From Hydrogenophaga intermedia (lineage in GTDB: Bacteria; Pseudomonadota; Gammaproteobacteria; Burkholderiales; Burkholderiaceae_C): a stretch of DNA of 23,464 bases. Of the stretch, positions 15,451 through 22,734 are shown in pieces. A program made the translations under genes and the position numbers. The notes under the pieces were generated by a model that was not told the DNA's origin, did no database searches, and was given only the letters and a program-made list of their open reading frames with translations. The stretch lies in NCBI GenBank assembly GCA_945869245.1, contig CAMBOY010000008.1:1-23464 (forward strand). Direction: 5' to 3'. Each line of letters starts with the position of its first letter. Positions within the stretch are counted from its first letter, which is position 1.

Positions 15451-16953
15451 ATGAACGCTGCCGCTCCCACCTCTGTTCTTGAAGCCGCCCAACGCGCCGA
15501 CCTGCAAGGGCGGGTCGTGCAAGCGCTGTTGACCCATCTGCCAGCCCATGCTCTGCTGTGGCAGGCCGAAGACACCGTGCCCTACGAGTGCGACGGCCTG
15601 ACCGCTTATCGCCAGCGCCCGTTGGTGGTGGCCTTGCCCGAGACCGAAACGCAGGTGGCCGCTGTGCTCAAAGCCTGTTATGCGCTGAATGTGCCGGTGG
15701 TGGCACGCGGCGCCGGCACCGGCCTGTCGGGTGGTGCCATGCCCCACGCCAACGGGGTGACGCTGTCGCTCGCCAAATTCAACCGCATTCAACGGGTAGA
15801 CCCTGTCAGCCGCACGGCGGTGGTGCAAGCCGGGGTGCGCAACCTGGCCATCAGCGAAGCGGCCGCACCCTATGGCCTGTATTACGCGCCCGACCCCAGC
15901 AGCCAGATCGCCTGCACCATTGGCGGCAATGTGGCGGAAAACTCGGGTGGTGTGCACTGCCTGAAATACGGGCTGACAGTGCACAACCTGCTGGCGGTGC
16001 GCGGCTTCACCGCCGAAGGGGAAGCGATCACTTTTGGCAGCGCCGCCTTGGACGCCCCGGGCCTGGACCTGTTGGCGGTGGTCACTGGCAGCGAAGGCAT
16101 GCTGGCCGTGGTGACCGAGGTCACCGTCAAGCTGGTGCCCAAGCCCATGCTGGCGCGCTGCATCATGGCCAGCTTTGACGACGTTCGCAAAGCCGGCGAC
16201 GCGGTGGCGGCGGTGATTGCCGCCGGCATCATCCCGGCCGGGCTGGAAATGATGGACAAGCCCATGACCGCGGCGGTGGAAGACTTTGTGAAGGCCGGCT
16301 ACGACTTGGCCGCCGAAGCCATTTTGCTGTGCGAAAGCGACGGCACGCCCGAGGAGGTGGAAGAAGAAATCGGCCGCATGAGTGCGGTACTGCGCGACGC
16401 CGGTGCCACCGCCATTGCGGTGAGCCGCGACGAGGCCGAGCGCCTGCGTTTCTGGAGCGGGCGCAAAAACGCCTTCCCCGCCAGTGGCCGCATCAGCCCC
16501 GACTACATGTGCATGGACTCGACCATTCCGCGCAAACGGGTGGCCGACATCCTGCTGGCCATTGCCGAGATGGAAAAGAAGTACCAGCTGCGCTGCGCCA
16601 ACGTGTTCCACGCCGGCGACGGCAACCTGCACCCACTGATTCTGTTTGATGCCAACGACCCCGACCAGCTGCGCCGCTGCGAGCTGTTTGGTGCCGACAT
16701 TCTGGAAACGAGCGTGGCCATGGGCGGCACCGTCACGGGCGAACACGGGGTGGGCGTGGAGAAGATCAACAGCATGTGTGTGCAGTTCAGTGCCGCTGAA
16801 AACGAGCAAATGTTTGGTGTGAAGCGCGCATTCGACCCCCAAGGCGGACTCAACCCTGGCAAGGTGATTCCCACCCTGCACCGCTGCGCCGAATACGGCA
16901 AGATGCTGGTGCGCGGCGGCCAGATCAAGCACCCGGATCTGCCACGCTTTTGA
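15451..16953 (+). CDS. glcD: Glycolate oxidase subunit GlcD (FAD-linked)
   Basis: A 500-residue flavoprotein that closely follows E. coli GlcD as I remember it, including PYECDGLTAYR near the start, the FAD-binding VARGAGTGLSGGA, YYAPDPSSQIACTIGGNVAENSGG, the FAD-oxidase C-terminal RKNAFPASGRISPDY, the metal/substrate region VFHAGDGNLHPLILFDAN and GTVTGEHGVGVEKIN, ending PTLHRCAEYGKM. GlcD is the catalytic subunit that oxidises glycolate to glyoxylate with GlcE and GlcF, feeding electrons to the respiratory chain. The usual partners glcE and glcF are not downstream here. ATG 15451 lacks a Shine-Dalgarno site; AAGACA (15414-15419), 17 bases, TACACT (15437-15442) is a possible promoter ending 8 nt before the ATG. 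Confidence 0.92.
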   Translation: MNAAAPTSVLEAAQRADLQGRVVQALLTHLPAHALLWQAEDTVPYECDGLTAYRQRPLVVALPETETQVAAVLKACYALNVPVVARGAGTGLSGGAMPHANGVTLSLAKFNRIQRVDPVSRTAVVQAGVRNLAISEAAAPYGLYYAPDPSSQIACTIGGNVAENSGGVHCLKYGLTVHNLLAVRGFTAEGEAITFGSAALDAPGLDLLAVVTGSEGMLAVVTEVTVKLVPKPMLARCIMASFDDVRKAGDAVAAVIAAGIIPAGLEMMDKPMTAAVEDFVKAGYDLAAEAILLCESDGTPEEVEEEIGRMSAVLRDAGATAIAVSRDEAERLRFWSGRKNAFPASGRISPDYMCMDSTIPRKRVADILLAIAEMEKKYQLRCANVFHAGDGNLHPLILFDANDPDQLRRCELFGADILETSVAMGGTVTGEHGVGVEKINSMCVQFSAAENEQMFGVKRAFDPQGGLNPGKVIPTLHRCAEYGKMLVRGGQIKHPDLPRF

Positions 16954-16981
16954 TACATAGCCCAACACAGCACCGCACCGC

Positions 16982-17377
16982 ATGAACGCGCTGCACGGCC
17001 TGGCCTGGTTGCTGGCCTGCCAGACGGCGGGCGAGCTGCTATCTCGGGGACTGAGCCTGCCGGTGCCCGGCCCGGTGGTGGGCATGGGCTTGTTGGTGCT
17101 GGCCTTGCGTTGGCCTGCCGTGCGGGCCTCAGTGGGCGACACCGCCCGGTTTTTGTTGTCTCACCTGTCGCTGCTGTTTGTACCGGTGGGCGTGGGCGTC
17201 ATGGTCCATATCGGCCTGCTGCAAACACACGGCTGGCGGGTGATGCTGGTGCTGGTGGTATCCACCTGGATCGGGCTGACAGTCACCGCACTGGTGCTGC
17301 GCTGGGCCTGGCGGCGACCCATGACGGCCAGCGATGCGCTCACCGGGCAGGCAACACCAGAACGCAGCGATGACTGA
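16982..17377 (+). CDS. CidA/LrgA-family holin-like membrane protein
   Basis: A 131-residue protein with four predicted membrane helices and the family motif LPVPGPVVGMGLLVLALRW near residue 26, then FLLSHLSLLFVPVGVGVMVH. CidA/LrgA proteins resemble phage holins and work with a CidB/LrgB partner in controlling murein hydrolase activity, or in exporting small metabolites such as pyruvate or glycolate. The partner gene follows with an 8-base overlap. Location next to glcD makes a link to glycolate or pyruvate metabolism conceivable, since LrgAB relatives (plant PLGG1) carry glycolate/glycerate, but this is inference only. It is 28 bases downstream of glcD on the same strand, so co-transcription is likely. 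Confidence 0.88.
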   Translation: MNALHGLAWLLACQTAGELLSRGLSLPVPGPVVGMGLLVLALRWPAVRASVGDTARFLLSHLSLLFVPVGVGVMVHIGLLQTHGWRVMLVLVVSTWIGLTVTALVLRWAWRRPMTASDALTGQATPERSDD

Positions 17378-18098
17378 TTTTGTTCAGCTCTGGGTCTATC
17401 TGTCGTCCACACCGCTGTTTGGCCTGACGGCCACGGTGGTGGTGTATGCGCTGGCACACAGCTTGTATCTGCGCACCCAACAGGCACCGTGGGCCAACCC
17501 GGTGTTGTGGTCTGTGGTGCTGATTGCTGGCGGCTTGTGGCTCAGTGGCACACCCTACCCGACGTATTTTTCCGGAGCGCAGTTCATCCACTTTTTGCTC
17601 GGGCCGGCGGTGGTGGCGTTGGGCTGGCCACTGTGGGAGCGGCGACACGAACTGCGCGCCCACGCGGCACCGCTGCTGCTGGCGGCGCTCGCTGGGGGGC
17701 TGGCCAGTGCGGGCAGCGCCTGGGCGCTGGGCGCATGGCTGGACTTGCCCGCTGGCGTGTTGTGGGCACTGGTGCCCAAATCGGTGACCGCGCCCGTGGC
17801 CATGGGGCTGGCTGAGCGATTGGGCGGCGAGCCCGCGCTGGCCGCCGTGTTTGCCGTCATCACCGGGCTGATTGGCGCCATGAGCGCGCGCAGCCTGTTT
17901 GGAATCTTGGGAGTGCCCACCGACGCGCGCGGCTGGCGCACCCGCGGTTTTGCACTGGGCACCGCCGCCCACGGCATTGGTGCGGCGCGCGCCCTGCAAG
18001 TGCAGCCCGACGCCGGCGCCTACGCCGGGCTGGCGCTGGGCCTGCAAGTGGTGATCAGTGCCCTGGCACTGCCCTGGCTGGTGCAGTGGCTGCGCTGA
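17370..18098 (+). CDS. LrgB/CidB-family membrane protein
   Basis: A 242-residue hydrophobic protein with about six to seven membrane helices. The family features are HFLLGPAVVALGWPLWERR, the LVPKSVTAPVAMGLAERLGG motif at about 145-165 (conserved Lys-Ser-Val-Thr-x-Pro), VFAVITGLIGAMSARSLF and RGFALGTAAHGIGAARAL. Together with the upstream CidA/LrgA-like protein it forms the usual two-component membrane system. ATG 17370 lies inside the end of the upstream gene (overlap 17370-17377), which supports coupled translation; the longer in-frame start at 17334 has no family similarity. It ends 6 bases from the convergent glutamine-synthetase-family gene. Confidence 0.9.
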   Translation: MTDFVQLWVYLSSTPLFGLTATVVVYALAHSLYLRTQQAPWANPVLWSVVLIAGGLWLSGTPYPTYFSGAQFIHFLLGPAVVALGWPLWERRHELRAHAAPLLLAALAGGLASAGSAWALGAWLDLPAGVLWALVPKSVTAPVAMGLAERLGGEPALAAVFAVITGLIGAMSARSLFGILGVPTDARGWRTRGFALGTAAHGIGAARALQVQPDAGAYAGLALGLQVVISALALPWLVQWLR

Positions 18099-18104
18099 AC
18101 CCGC

Positions 18105-19454
18105 TCAGACCTGCAGCAACAGGAAACGCCGCTCCCAGGGGCTGATGACGTCAAAGTACTCGCGGTACTCCACCGCCTTCACCGCCGCGTAGGTCTGTAT
18201 AAAGTGCTCACCCAGCAGCTCGACCAAGGGCTTGCAGGCCATCAAGGTGTCCACCGCGTCGTCGAGGTGGCGCGGCAGTTGGTGCGGTTTTTCGTAGGCG
18301 CTGCCGGCCAGGGGCTCGCTCGGTGAGAGCTTCTGCTCCATACCGAGGTAACCACAGGCCAGGCTGGCGGCCATCACCAGATAAGGATTCACATCCACCC
18401 CCGCCAGCCGGTTTTCGATACGCCGGGCCTGCGGGTCGGAGTGCGGCACCCGCAGACCACAGGTGCGGTTGTCGTAGCCCCATTGCAGATTGATCGGCGC
18501 CGACGTGAAGCGCGAGAGCCGGCGGTAGGAGTTGACGTAGGGCGCGAAGATGGCGGTGGCCGCCGGCAGATAGGTCTGCTGGCCGGCCATAAAGTGAAAG
18601 AACGCCGGTGAAGGGCTGCCGTCGTCTTGGCTAAAGATGTTCTTCCCGCTGGCGGTGTGCACCACGCTCTGGTGCATGTGCATGGCGCTGCCCGGCTGGC
18701 CTTGCATCGGCTTGGCCATGAAGGTGGCGTACATGTTGTGGCGGATCGCCACCTCGCGAATGGTGCGCTTGAACAGAAACACCTGGTCGGCCAGCGCCAA
18801 CGGGTCGCCGTGGTCGTGGTTGATTTCCATCTGGGCGGTGCCATTTTCGTGGATCAAGGTATCCAGCGCAATGCCCTGGGCCTCACACCAGTCGTACATG
18901 ATGTCGAACACATCGCCGTACTCGTTGATTGAGTCGATGGAAAAACTCTGCATGCCCGCTTCGGTGCGGCGGGTGCGGCCCAGTGGCGGCTTGAGCGGGA
19001 TGTCTTCATCGGGCTCGACCTGCACCAGATAAAACTCCATTTCGGGCGCAATCACCGGGGTCCAGCCTTTGTCGCGGTACATAGCCAGTACCCGGCGCAG
19101 CACCGACCGACAGGCCAGCTCCATGAGCCGACCATCAAAGTAATGGCAGTCGTGGATGATCTGGGCGGTCGGCTCTTTGGCCCAGGGCACCGGACGCAGC
19201 GAGTTGGCGTCGGGCACCAGCAGCATGTCGCCATCGGCCACCGAGGTGAAGTCCTCTTGCGGAAAGTCGCCCGTGACACTCATCATGTGCACCGCCTCGG
19301 GCAGGCGCAGGCCTGCAGCCGGGTCGTATTTGTGGCGTGGCACGATCTTGCCGCGCGCCTGCCCTGCCATGTCGGGGATCAGGCATTCGATTTCGGTGAT
19401 CCGGTTGTCGTCGAGCCAGCGGTTGATGCGCTGAGCGGTGTCTTGGGTGTCCAT
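18105..19454 (-). CDS. Glutamine synthetase family protein (PuuA-like gamma-glutamyl-amine ligase)
   Basis: A 449-residue protein with the two glutamine-synthetase domains: the N-terminal beta-grasp (IECLIPDMAGQARGKIVP, about 19-36) and the catalytic barrel (IAPEMEFYL, HENGTAQMEINHDHGDPL, GSAMHMHQSV, NRTCGLRVP, IENRLAGVDVNPYLVMAASLACGYLG). Metal- and ATP-binding residues appear intact. Length and the early PDMAGQARGK motif suggest the gamma-glutamylputrescine/gamma-glutamyl-amine ligase group rather than GlnA, and there is no adenylylation-site signature. ATG 19454 is preferred to the longer start at 19544, whose extra 30 residues look non-coding. It lies 64 bases after putA on the same strand, so joint expression and a role in amine/proline nitrogen use are plausible. 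The true substrate is unknown. Confidence 0.88.
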   Translation of the reverse strand: MDTQDTAQRINRWLDDNRITEIECLIPDMAGQARGKIVPRHKYDPAAGLRLPEAVHMMSVTGDFPQEDFTSVADGDMLLVPDANSLRPVPWAKEPTAQIIHDCHYFDGRLMELACRSVLRRVLAMYRDKGWTPVIAPEMEFYLVQVEPDEDIPLKPPLGRTRRTEAGMQSFSIDSINEYGDVFDIMYDWCEAQGIALDTLIHENGTAQMEINHDHGDPLALADQVFLFKRTIREVAIRHNMYATFMAKPMQGQPGSAMHMHQSVVHTASGKNIFSQDDGSPSPAFFHFMAGQQTYLPAATAIFAPYVNSYRRLSRFTSAPINLQWGYDNRTCGLRVPHSDPQARRIENRLAGVDVNPYLVMAASLACGYLGMEQKLSPSEPLAGSAYEKPHQLPRHLDDAVDTLMACKPLVELLGEHFIQTYAAVKAVEYREYFDVISPWERRFLLLQV

Positions 19455-19518
19455 GCAGGGACTTTCAAAGTGGCGATGCACCCATGGTAGCCCGCCACCT
19501 CCCACACGACCAGACCGG

Positions 19519-22500
19519 TCAATGCGCAGCGAACAGGGCCACATTGCCCCCCGCCGCCGTGGTGTTGATGGTCAGCGTCTGCTCGGCGCAGAAGCGCAGC
19601 AGGTAGTTCGGCCCGCCAGCCTTGGGGCCGGTGCCGCTCAAGCCTTCACCGCCGAATGGCTGCACGCCCACCACCGCACCGATCATGTTGCGGTTCACAT
19701 ACACGTTGCCCACCCGCGCCGCCGCTGCCAGCGCCTGGGCGCGGCTGTCGATGCGGGTCTGGATGCCCAGGGTCAAGCCGTAGCCCAACGCGTTGATCTG
19801 GCGGATCACGTCCAGCGGGTCGCCGCTCCAGCGCACCACTTGCAGCACCGGGCCGAAGATCTCCTGCGTCACCTCGGCGATGGCGCCGACCTCGAACATC
19901 TGCGGAGACACCAGGTTGGGCAGCGCTGGACTCGCCGCCATGTCTGGCAACAGGGCCTTCGCGCTGCCGCGCAGGCGCGCGATGTGCCGCTGGATGTTGT
20001 CAAAGGCCTCGGCGTCGATCACCGGGCCGAGGTCGGTGGTCAGTTGCGACGGATCGCCGGCCACCAGTTCCTTCGCCGCGCCCTGGATCATCTCGATCAC
20101 GCCGTCGGCAATGGCCTCGTGCACGCACAGCAGGCGCAGCGCCGAGCAGCGCTGGCCCGCGCTGCGGAAGGCGCTTTGCAGCACCGCGTCGGCCACCTGC
20201 TCGGGCAGGGCGGTGCTGTCGACCAGCATGGCGTTGATGCCACCGGTCTCAGCGATCAGCGGCACGATGGGGCCGTCCTTGGCGGCCAGCGCGCGCTGGA
20301 TGATCTTGGCCACCTGGGTGGAACCGGTGAACACCACGCCGGCCACACCCGGTGCGGCCACCAGCGCCGCGCCCACGGTCTCACCGGGGCCGTGCAGCAA
20401 CTGCAGCGCATCGGCGGGAATGCCGGCGGCGTGCAGCAGCTTCACCGCTTCCAGCGCCACCGCCGGGGTCTGCTCGGCGGGTTTGGCGAGCACCGTGTTG
20501 CCGGTGGCCAGCGCGGCCGCGACCTGGCCCATGAAGATGGCCAAGGGGAAATTCCAGGGGCTGATGCAGACCCAGGCGCCGCGGCCTTCGAGCCGCAGCG
20601 TGTTGCTCTCCCCGGTCGGGCCGGGCAGGGTCTGCGGCGCCATCACGCGCTCGGCATCGTTGGCGTAGTAGCGCAGAAAGTCGACCGCCTCGCGCACCTC
20701 GGACACGGCGTCGCCCCAGGTCTTGTGCGCCTCTTTCACCAGCAGGGCACAGAAGCGCGGCAACTCGGCGTCCAGCATGTCGGCGGCACGGCGCAGCACA
20801 GCGGCGCGATGCGCCACCGGGGTGTGGTTCCAAGCCGCGAAAGCTTGGGAGGCGCGCGCCACAGCGTCGGCGGCCTCGTCGGCCTTGGCCTCGGCCACCG
20901 CCGGCACGACACAGGCCGCGTGCGCCGCCAGCAGCTCATCGCGCTGCGCGATCACCGCTAGGTCGCGACCCGTGCTGTTGGCGCGCGCGGCACTGTACAG
21001 ATCGGGCGGCAACGGCAGCGAGGCCTGTGGCTCCAGGCGCAGCGGCGAAATCAGCAGCTCGTCCATGCCCACCGACTCGTCGGCCAGCTGGTGCACAAAC
21101 GACGAGTTGGCGCCGTTTTCCAGCAGACGCCGCACCAGGTAAGCCAGCAGGTCGCGGTGCGCGCCCACCGGGGCGTAGACGCGGCAGCTCACCAGCGGGT
21201 TCTTCAGCACCTCGCGGTAGATGCCCTCACCCATGCCGTGCAATCTTTGCAATTCGAACGGGACCGCCTTGCGCGAGGCCATCTGCAGGATCGCGGCAAT
21301 CGTGCCGGCGTTGTGCGTGGCGAACTGCGGAAAGATCGCATCGGTTGCGTCCAGCAGGGCCTTGGCGCAGGCCAGGTAGCTCACGTCGGTGTGGTGCTTG
21401 TGGGTGAACACCGGGTAGGCGCTCAAGCCCTGCTCCTGCGCGCGCTTGATCTCGGCGTCCCAGTAGGCGCCCTTGACCAGGCGGCACATGAACTTGATCT
21501 TGTATTGCCGGGCCAGCGCGGCGATGTGCGCAATCAGTTCGACCGCGCGGGTCTGGTAGGCCTGCATGGCCAGACCCAGGCCTTGCCATTGCGGGCAGTG
21601 TTCGGCCACCAGCGCGGCCAGGGCCTCGAACACGTCCAACGAGAGTTCGAGCCGGTCCACTTCCTCGGCGTCGATGGTCAGGTTCAGGTTGGCCGCCGCG
21701 GCGGCGCGGCACAGGGTCCACACGCGTGGCACCAGTTCTTCCATCACGCGCGCGTGCTGCCCGTCCTCGTAGCGCGGGTGCAAGGCGCTGAGCTTGATCG
21801 AGATGCCGTCGTTCTGTGCCGGGTGGCGCGCCGGGTCGGCACCCTGGGCTATTGCCGCGATGGCGCTCTCGTAGCTGGCCTGGTAGCGCAGCGCATCCGC
21901 CGCCGTGCGGGCGCCCTCGCCCAGCATGTCGTAGCTGAACCAGAGCCCCCACGCTACGCCGCTGCGCGGGTCGCTGCCCCCCAAGGGGGCGCGTTCCGCC
22001 TTAGGGCGGCCCGGCGGCGGAACCTGCAGATTGGCTTGCTTCTTGCGCGCCGCCGTCGCTTCCTTCATGCCTTCGCCAATGGTCTGGCCCAGCACGAACT
22101 GGCGGCCCAGCAGCTGCACCGCGCGCAGCGTGGCGGCGACCACGGTGCGCGCACCCAGCTTGGCCATCAGGCCCGGCTCGTGGCCCGCGTCGGGCAGGAA
22201 GTGCTTGGACATGGCGATGGCCGTCGATGACAACCTGGCGAGCGTCGAGGCCTGGCCCCCAACCCTGGCGTCGCCAGGCCCCCCGAGGGGGTGCACCCCA
22301 CCTTGGAGCGGCCCGGCGGTGGCGTGTGCCGCCCCATCGAAGTCCGCACGCCCCAGCTGGTCGGCGGTCAGCGCGATGGCGGTCTCGGCATCGGGCACGC
22401 GCAGCAAGGCCTCGGCCAGACGCATCAGGGCCAGACCTTCGGCGCTGGAAATCGGGTATTCCTTGAGCAGGCTCTCCATGGCCCAAAACGGCGGCGGGTT

Positions 22501-22644
22501 CTCGCGCACCGCGCGCACCCAGGGAGCGGCCACCTGGGCGGCGGCGGCCCAATCCAGCGCGCCCTGCAGGGCGGCCAGTCGCTGAGCGACGGTGTCGGCC
22601 TCGGGCCGGTAGGGGTAGGGCAAGCGGTCTTGGATGCGGGGCAT
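19519..22644 (-). CDS. putA: Bifunctional proline dehydrogenase / L-glutamate gamma-semialdehyde dehydrogenase (type-A PutA) with two repeat-derived insertions
   Basis: A 1041-residue enzyme that oxidises proline to glutamate in two steps. The proline dehydrogenase barrel runs from about 236 to 500 (FSYDMLGEGART; IKFMCRLVKGAYWDAEIKRAQ; YAPVGAHRDLLAYLVRRLLENGANSSF). The aldehyde dehydrogenase domain runs from about 560 to 1010 (ISPWNFPLAIFMGQ; Glu799 in IAETGG; catalytic Cys833 in SAGQRCSALR; EIFGPVLQV). There is no N-terminal ribbon-helix-helix domain and no C-terminal extension, so this is a minimal type-A PutA that cannot repress itself; the divergent Lrp/AsnC protein is the likely regulator. 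Two stretches of about 25-28 residues (about 105-132 and 207-234) do not fit the family and coincide with copies of a GC-rich repeat, in frame. The ATG has TGGAGA about 7 nt upstream. Confidence 0.95.
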   Translation of the reverse strand: MPRIQDRLPYPYRPEADTVAQRLAALQGALDWAAAAQVAAPWVRAVRENPPPFWAMESLLKEYPISSAEGLALMRLAEALLRVPDAETAIALTADQLGRADFDGAAHATAGPLQGGVHPLGGPGDARVGGQASTLARLSSTAIAMSKHFLPDAGHEPGLMAKLGARTVVAATLRAVQLLGRQFVLGQTIGEGMKEATAARKKQANLQVPPPGRPKAERAPLGGSDPRSGVAWGLWFSYDMLGEGARTAADALRYQASYESAIAAIAQGADPARHPAQNDGISIKLSALHPRYEDGQHARVMEELVPRVWTLCRAAAAANLNLTIDAEEVDRLELSLDVFEALAALVAEHCPQWQGLGLAMQAYQTRAVELIAHIAALARQYKIKFMCRLVKGAYWDAEIKRAQEQGLSAYPVFTHKHHTDVSYLACAKALLDATDAIFPQFATHNAGTIAAILQMASRKAVPFELQRLHGMGEGIYREVLKNPLVSCRVYAPVGAHRDLLAYLVRRLLENGANSSFVHQLADESVGMDELLISPLRLEPQASLPLPPDLYSAARANSTGRDLAVIAQRDELLAAHAACVVPAVAEAKADEAADAVARASQAFAAWNHTPVAHRAAVLRRAADMLDAELPRFCALLVKEAHKTWGDAVSEVREAVDFLRYYANDAERVMAPQTLPGPTGESNTLRLEGRGAWVCISPWNFPLAIFMGQVAAALATGNTVLAKPAEQTPAVALEAVKLLHAAGIPADALQLLHGPGETVGAALVAAPGVAGVVFTGSTQVAKIIQRALAAKDGPIVPLIAETGGINAMLVDSTALPEQVADAVLQSAFRSAGQRCSALRLLCVHEAIADGVIEMIQGAAKELVAGDPSQLTTDLGPVIDAEAFDNIQRHIARLRGSAKALLPDMAASPALPNLVSPQMFEVGAIAEVTQEIFGPVLQVVRWSGDPLDVIRQINALGYGLTLGIQTRIDSRAQALAAAARVGNVYVNRNMIGAVVGVQPFGGEGLSGTGPKAGGPNYLLRFCAEQTLTINTTAAGGNVALFAAH
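21944..22020 (-). repeat. GC-rich palindromic repeat, copy 2, in frame inside putA
   Basis: About 77 bases in coding orientation, containing CCGCCGGGCCGC, the hairpin CCGCC-CTAA-GGCGG, then CCCCCTTGGGGGGC and ending near GTGGGGGC. It encodes roughly residues 207-234 of PutA (starting VPPPGRPKAERAPLGG), between KKQANL and FSYDMLG, which I expect to lie almost adjacent in ordinary PutA. It resembles, from memory, a dispersed repeat common in Comamonadaceae genomes that usually sits between genes. It has no transposase or terminal repeats of an insertion sequence. Confidence 0.7.
22250..22323 (-). repeat. GC-rich palindromic repeat, copy 1, in frame inside putA
   Basis: About 74 bases in coding orientation. 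It shares with copy 2 the blocks CCGCCGGGCCGC and CCCCCTYGGGGGGC at identical spacing (16 bases between the blocks). It also contains the perfect palindromic arms CCTGGCG-T-CGCCAGG. It encodes roughly residues 108-132 of PutA (GPLQGGVHPLGGPGDARVGG), between DFDGAA and STLARLSST. The element is read one base out of phase relative to copy 2, yet has no stop in either case. Confidence 0.68.
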
Positions 22645-22734
22645 GGCGGTCTCCAGCAGGTGAATGCACGCAGTTTGCCCGCATCAAACACAAATATTTC
22701 TCTAAAATTCATAGCCTAAATAGTCAAATACACC
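22645..22734. promoter_or_regulatory. Divergent AT-rich promoter region between putA and the Lrp/AsnC gene
   Basis: A 90-base gap, strikingly AT-rich in its right half. AATATTTCTCTAAAATT at 22693-22709 is an imperfect palindrome (AAT.TT.....AA.ATT) of the size and style of Lrp/AsnC sites. For the regulator, TAAAAT at 22703-22708 is a good -10. For putA, TTGACT (reverse complement of 22722-22727) with 17 bases to TAGAGA (22699-22704) is a weaker candidate. The overlap of the palindrome with both -10 regions fits control of both genes by the Lrp/AsnC protein. Confidence 0.5.

Noticed and set aside
21944..22323. Idea that the two putA repeats are an insertion sequence or have broken the gene
   Set aside because: There is no transposase or long terminal repeat, and the putA frame is intact across both copies with all catalytic motifs present.
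22675..22690. Possible FNR-like box near putA (TTGATGCGGGCAAA on the minus strand)
   Set aside because: Only the left half-site fits; the right half (GCAAA) matches the consensus poorly.
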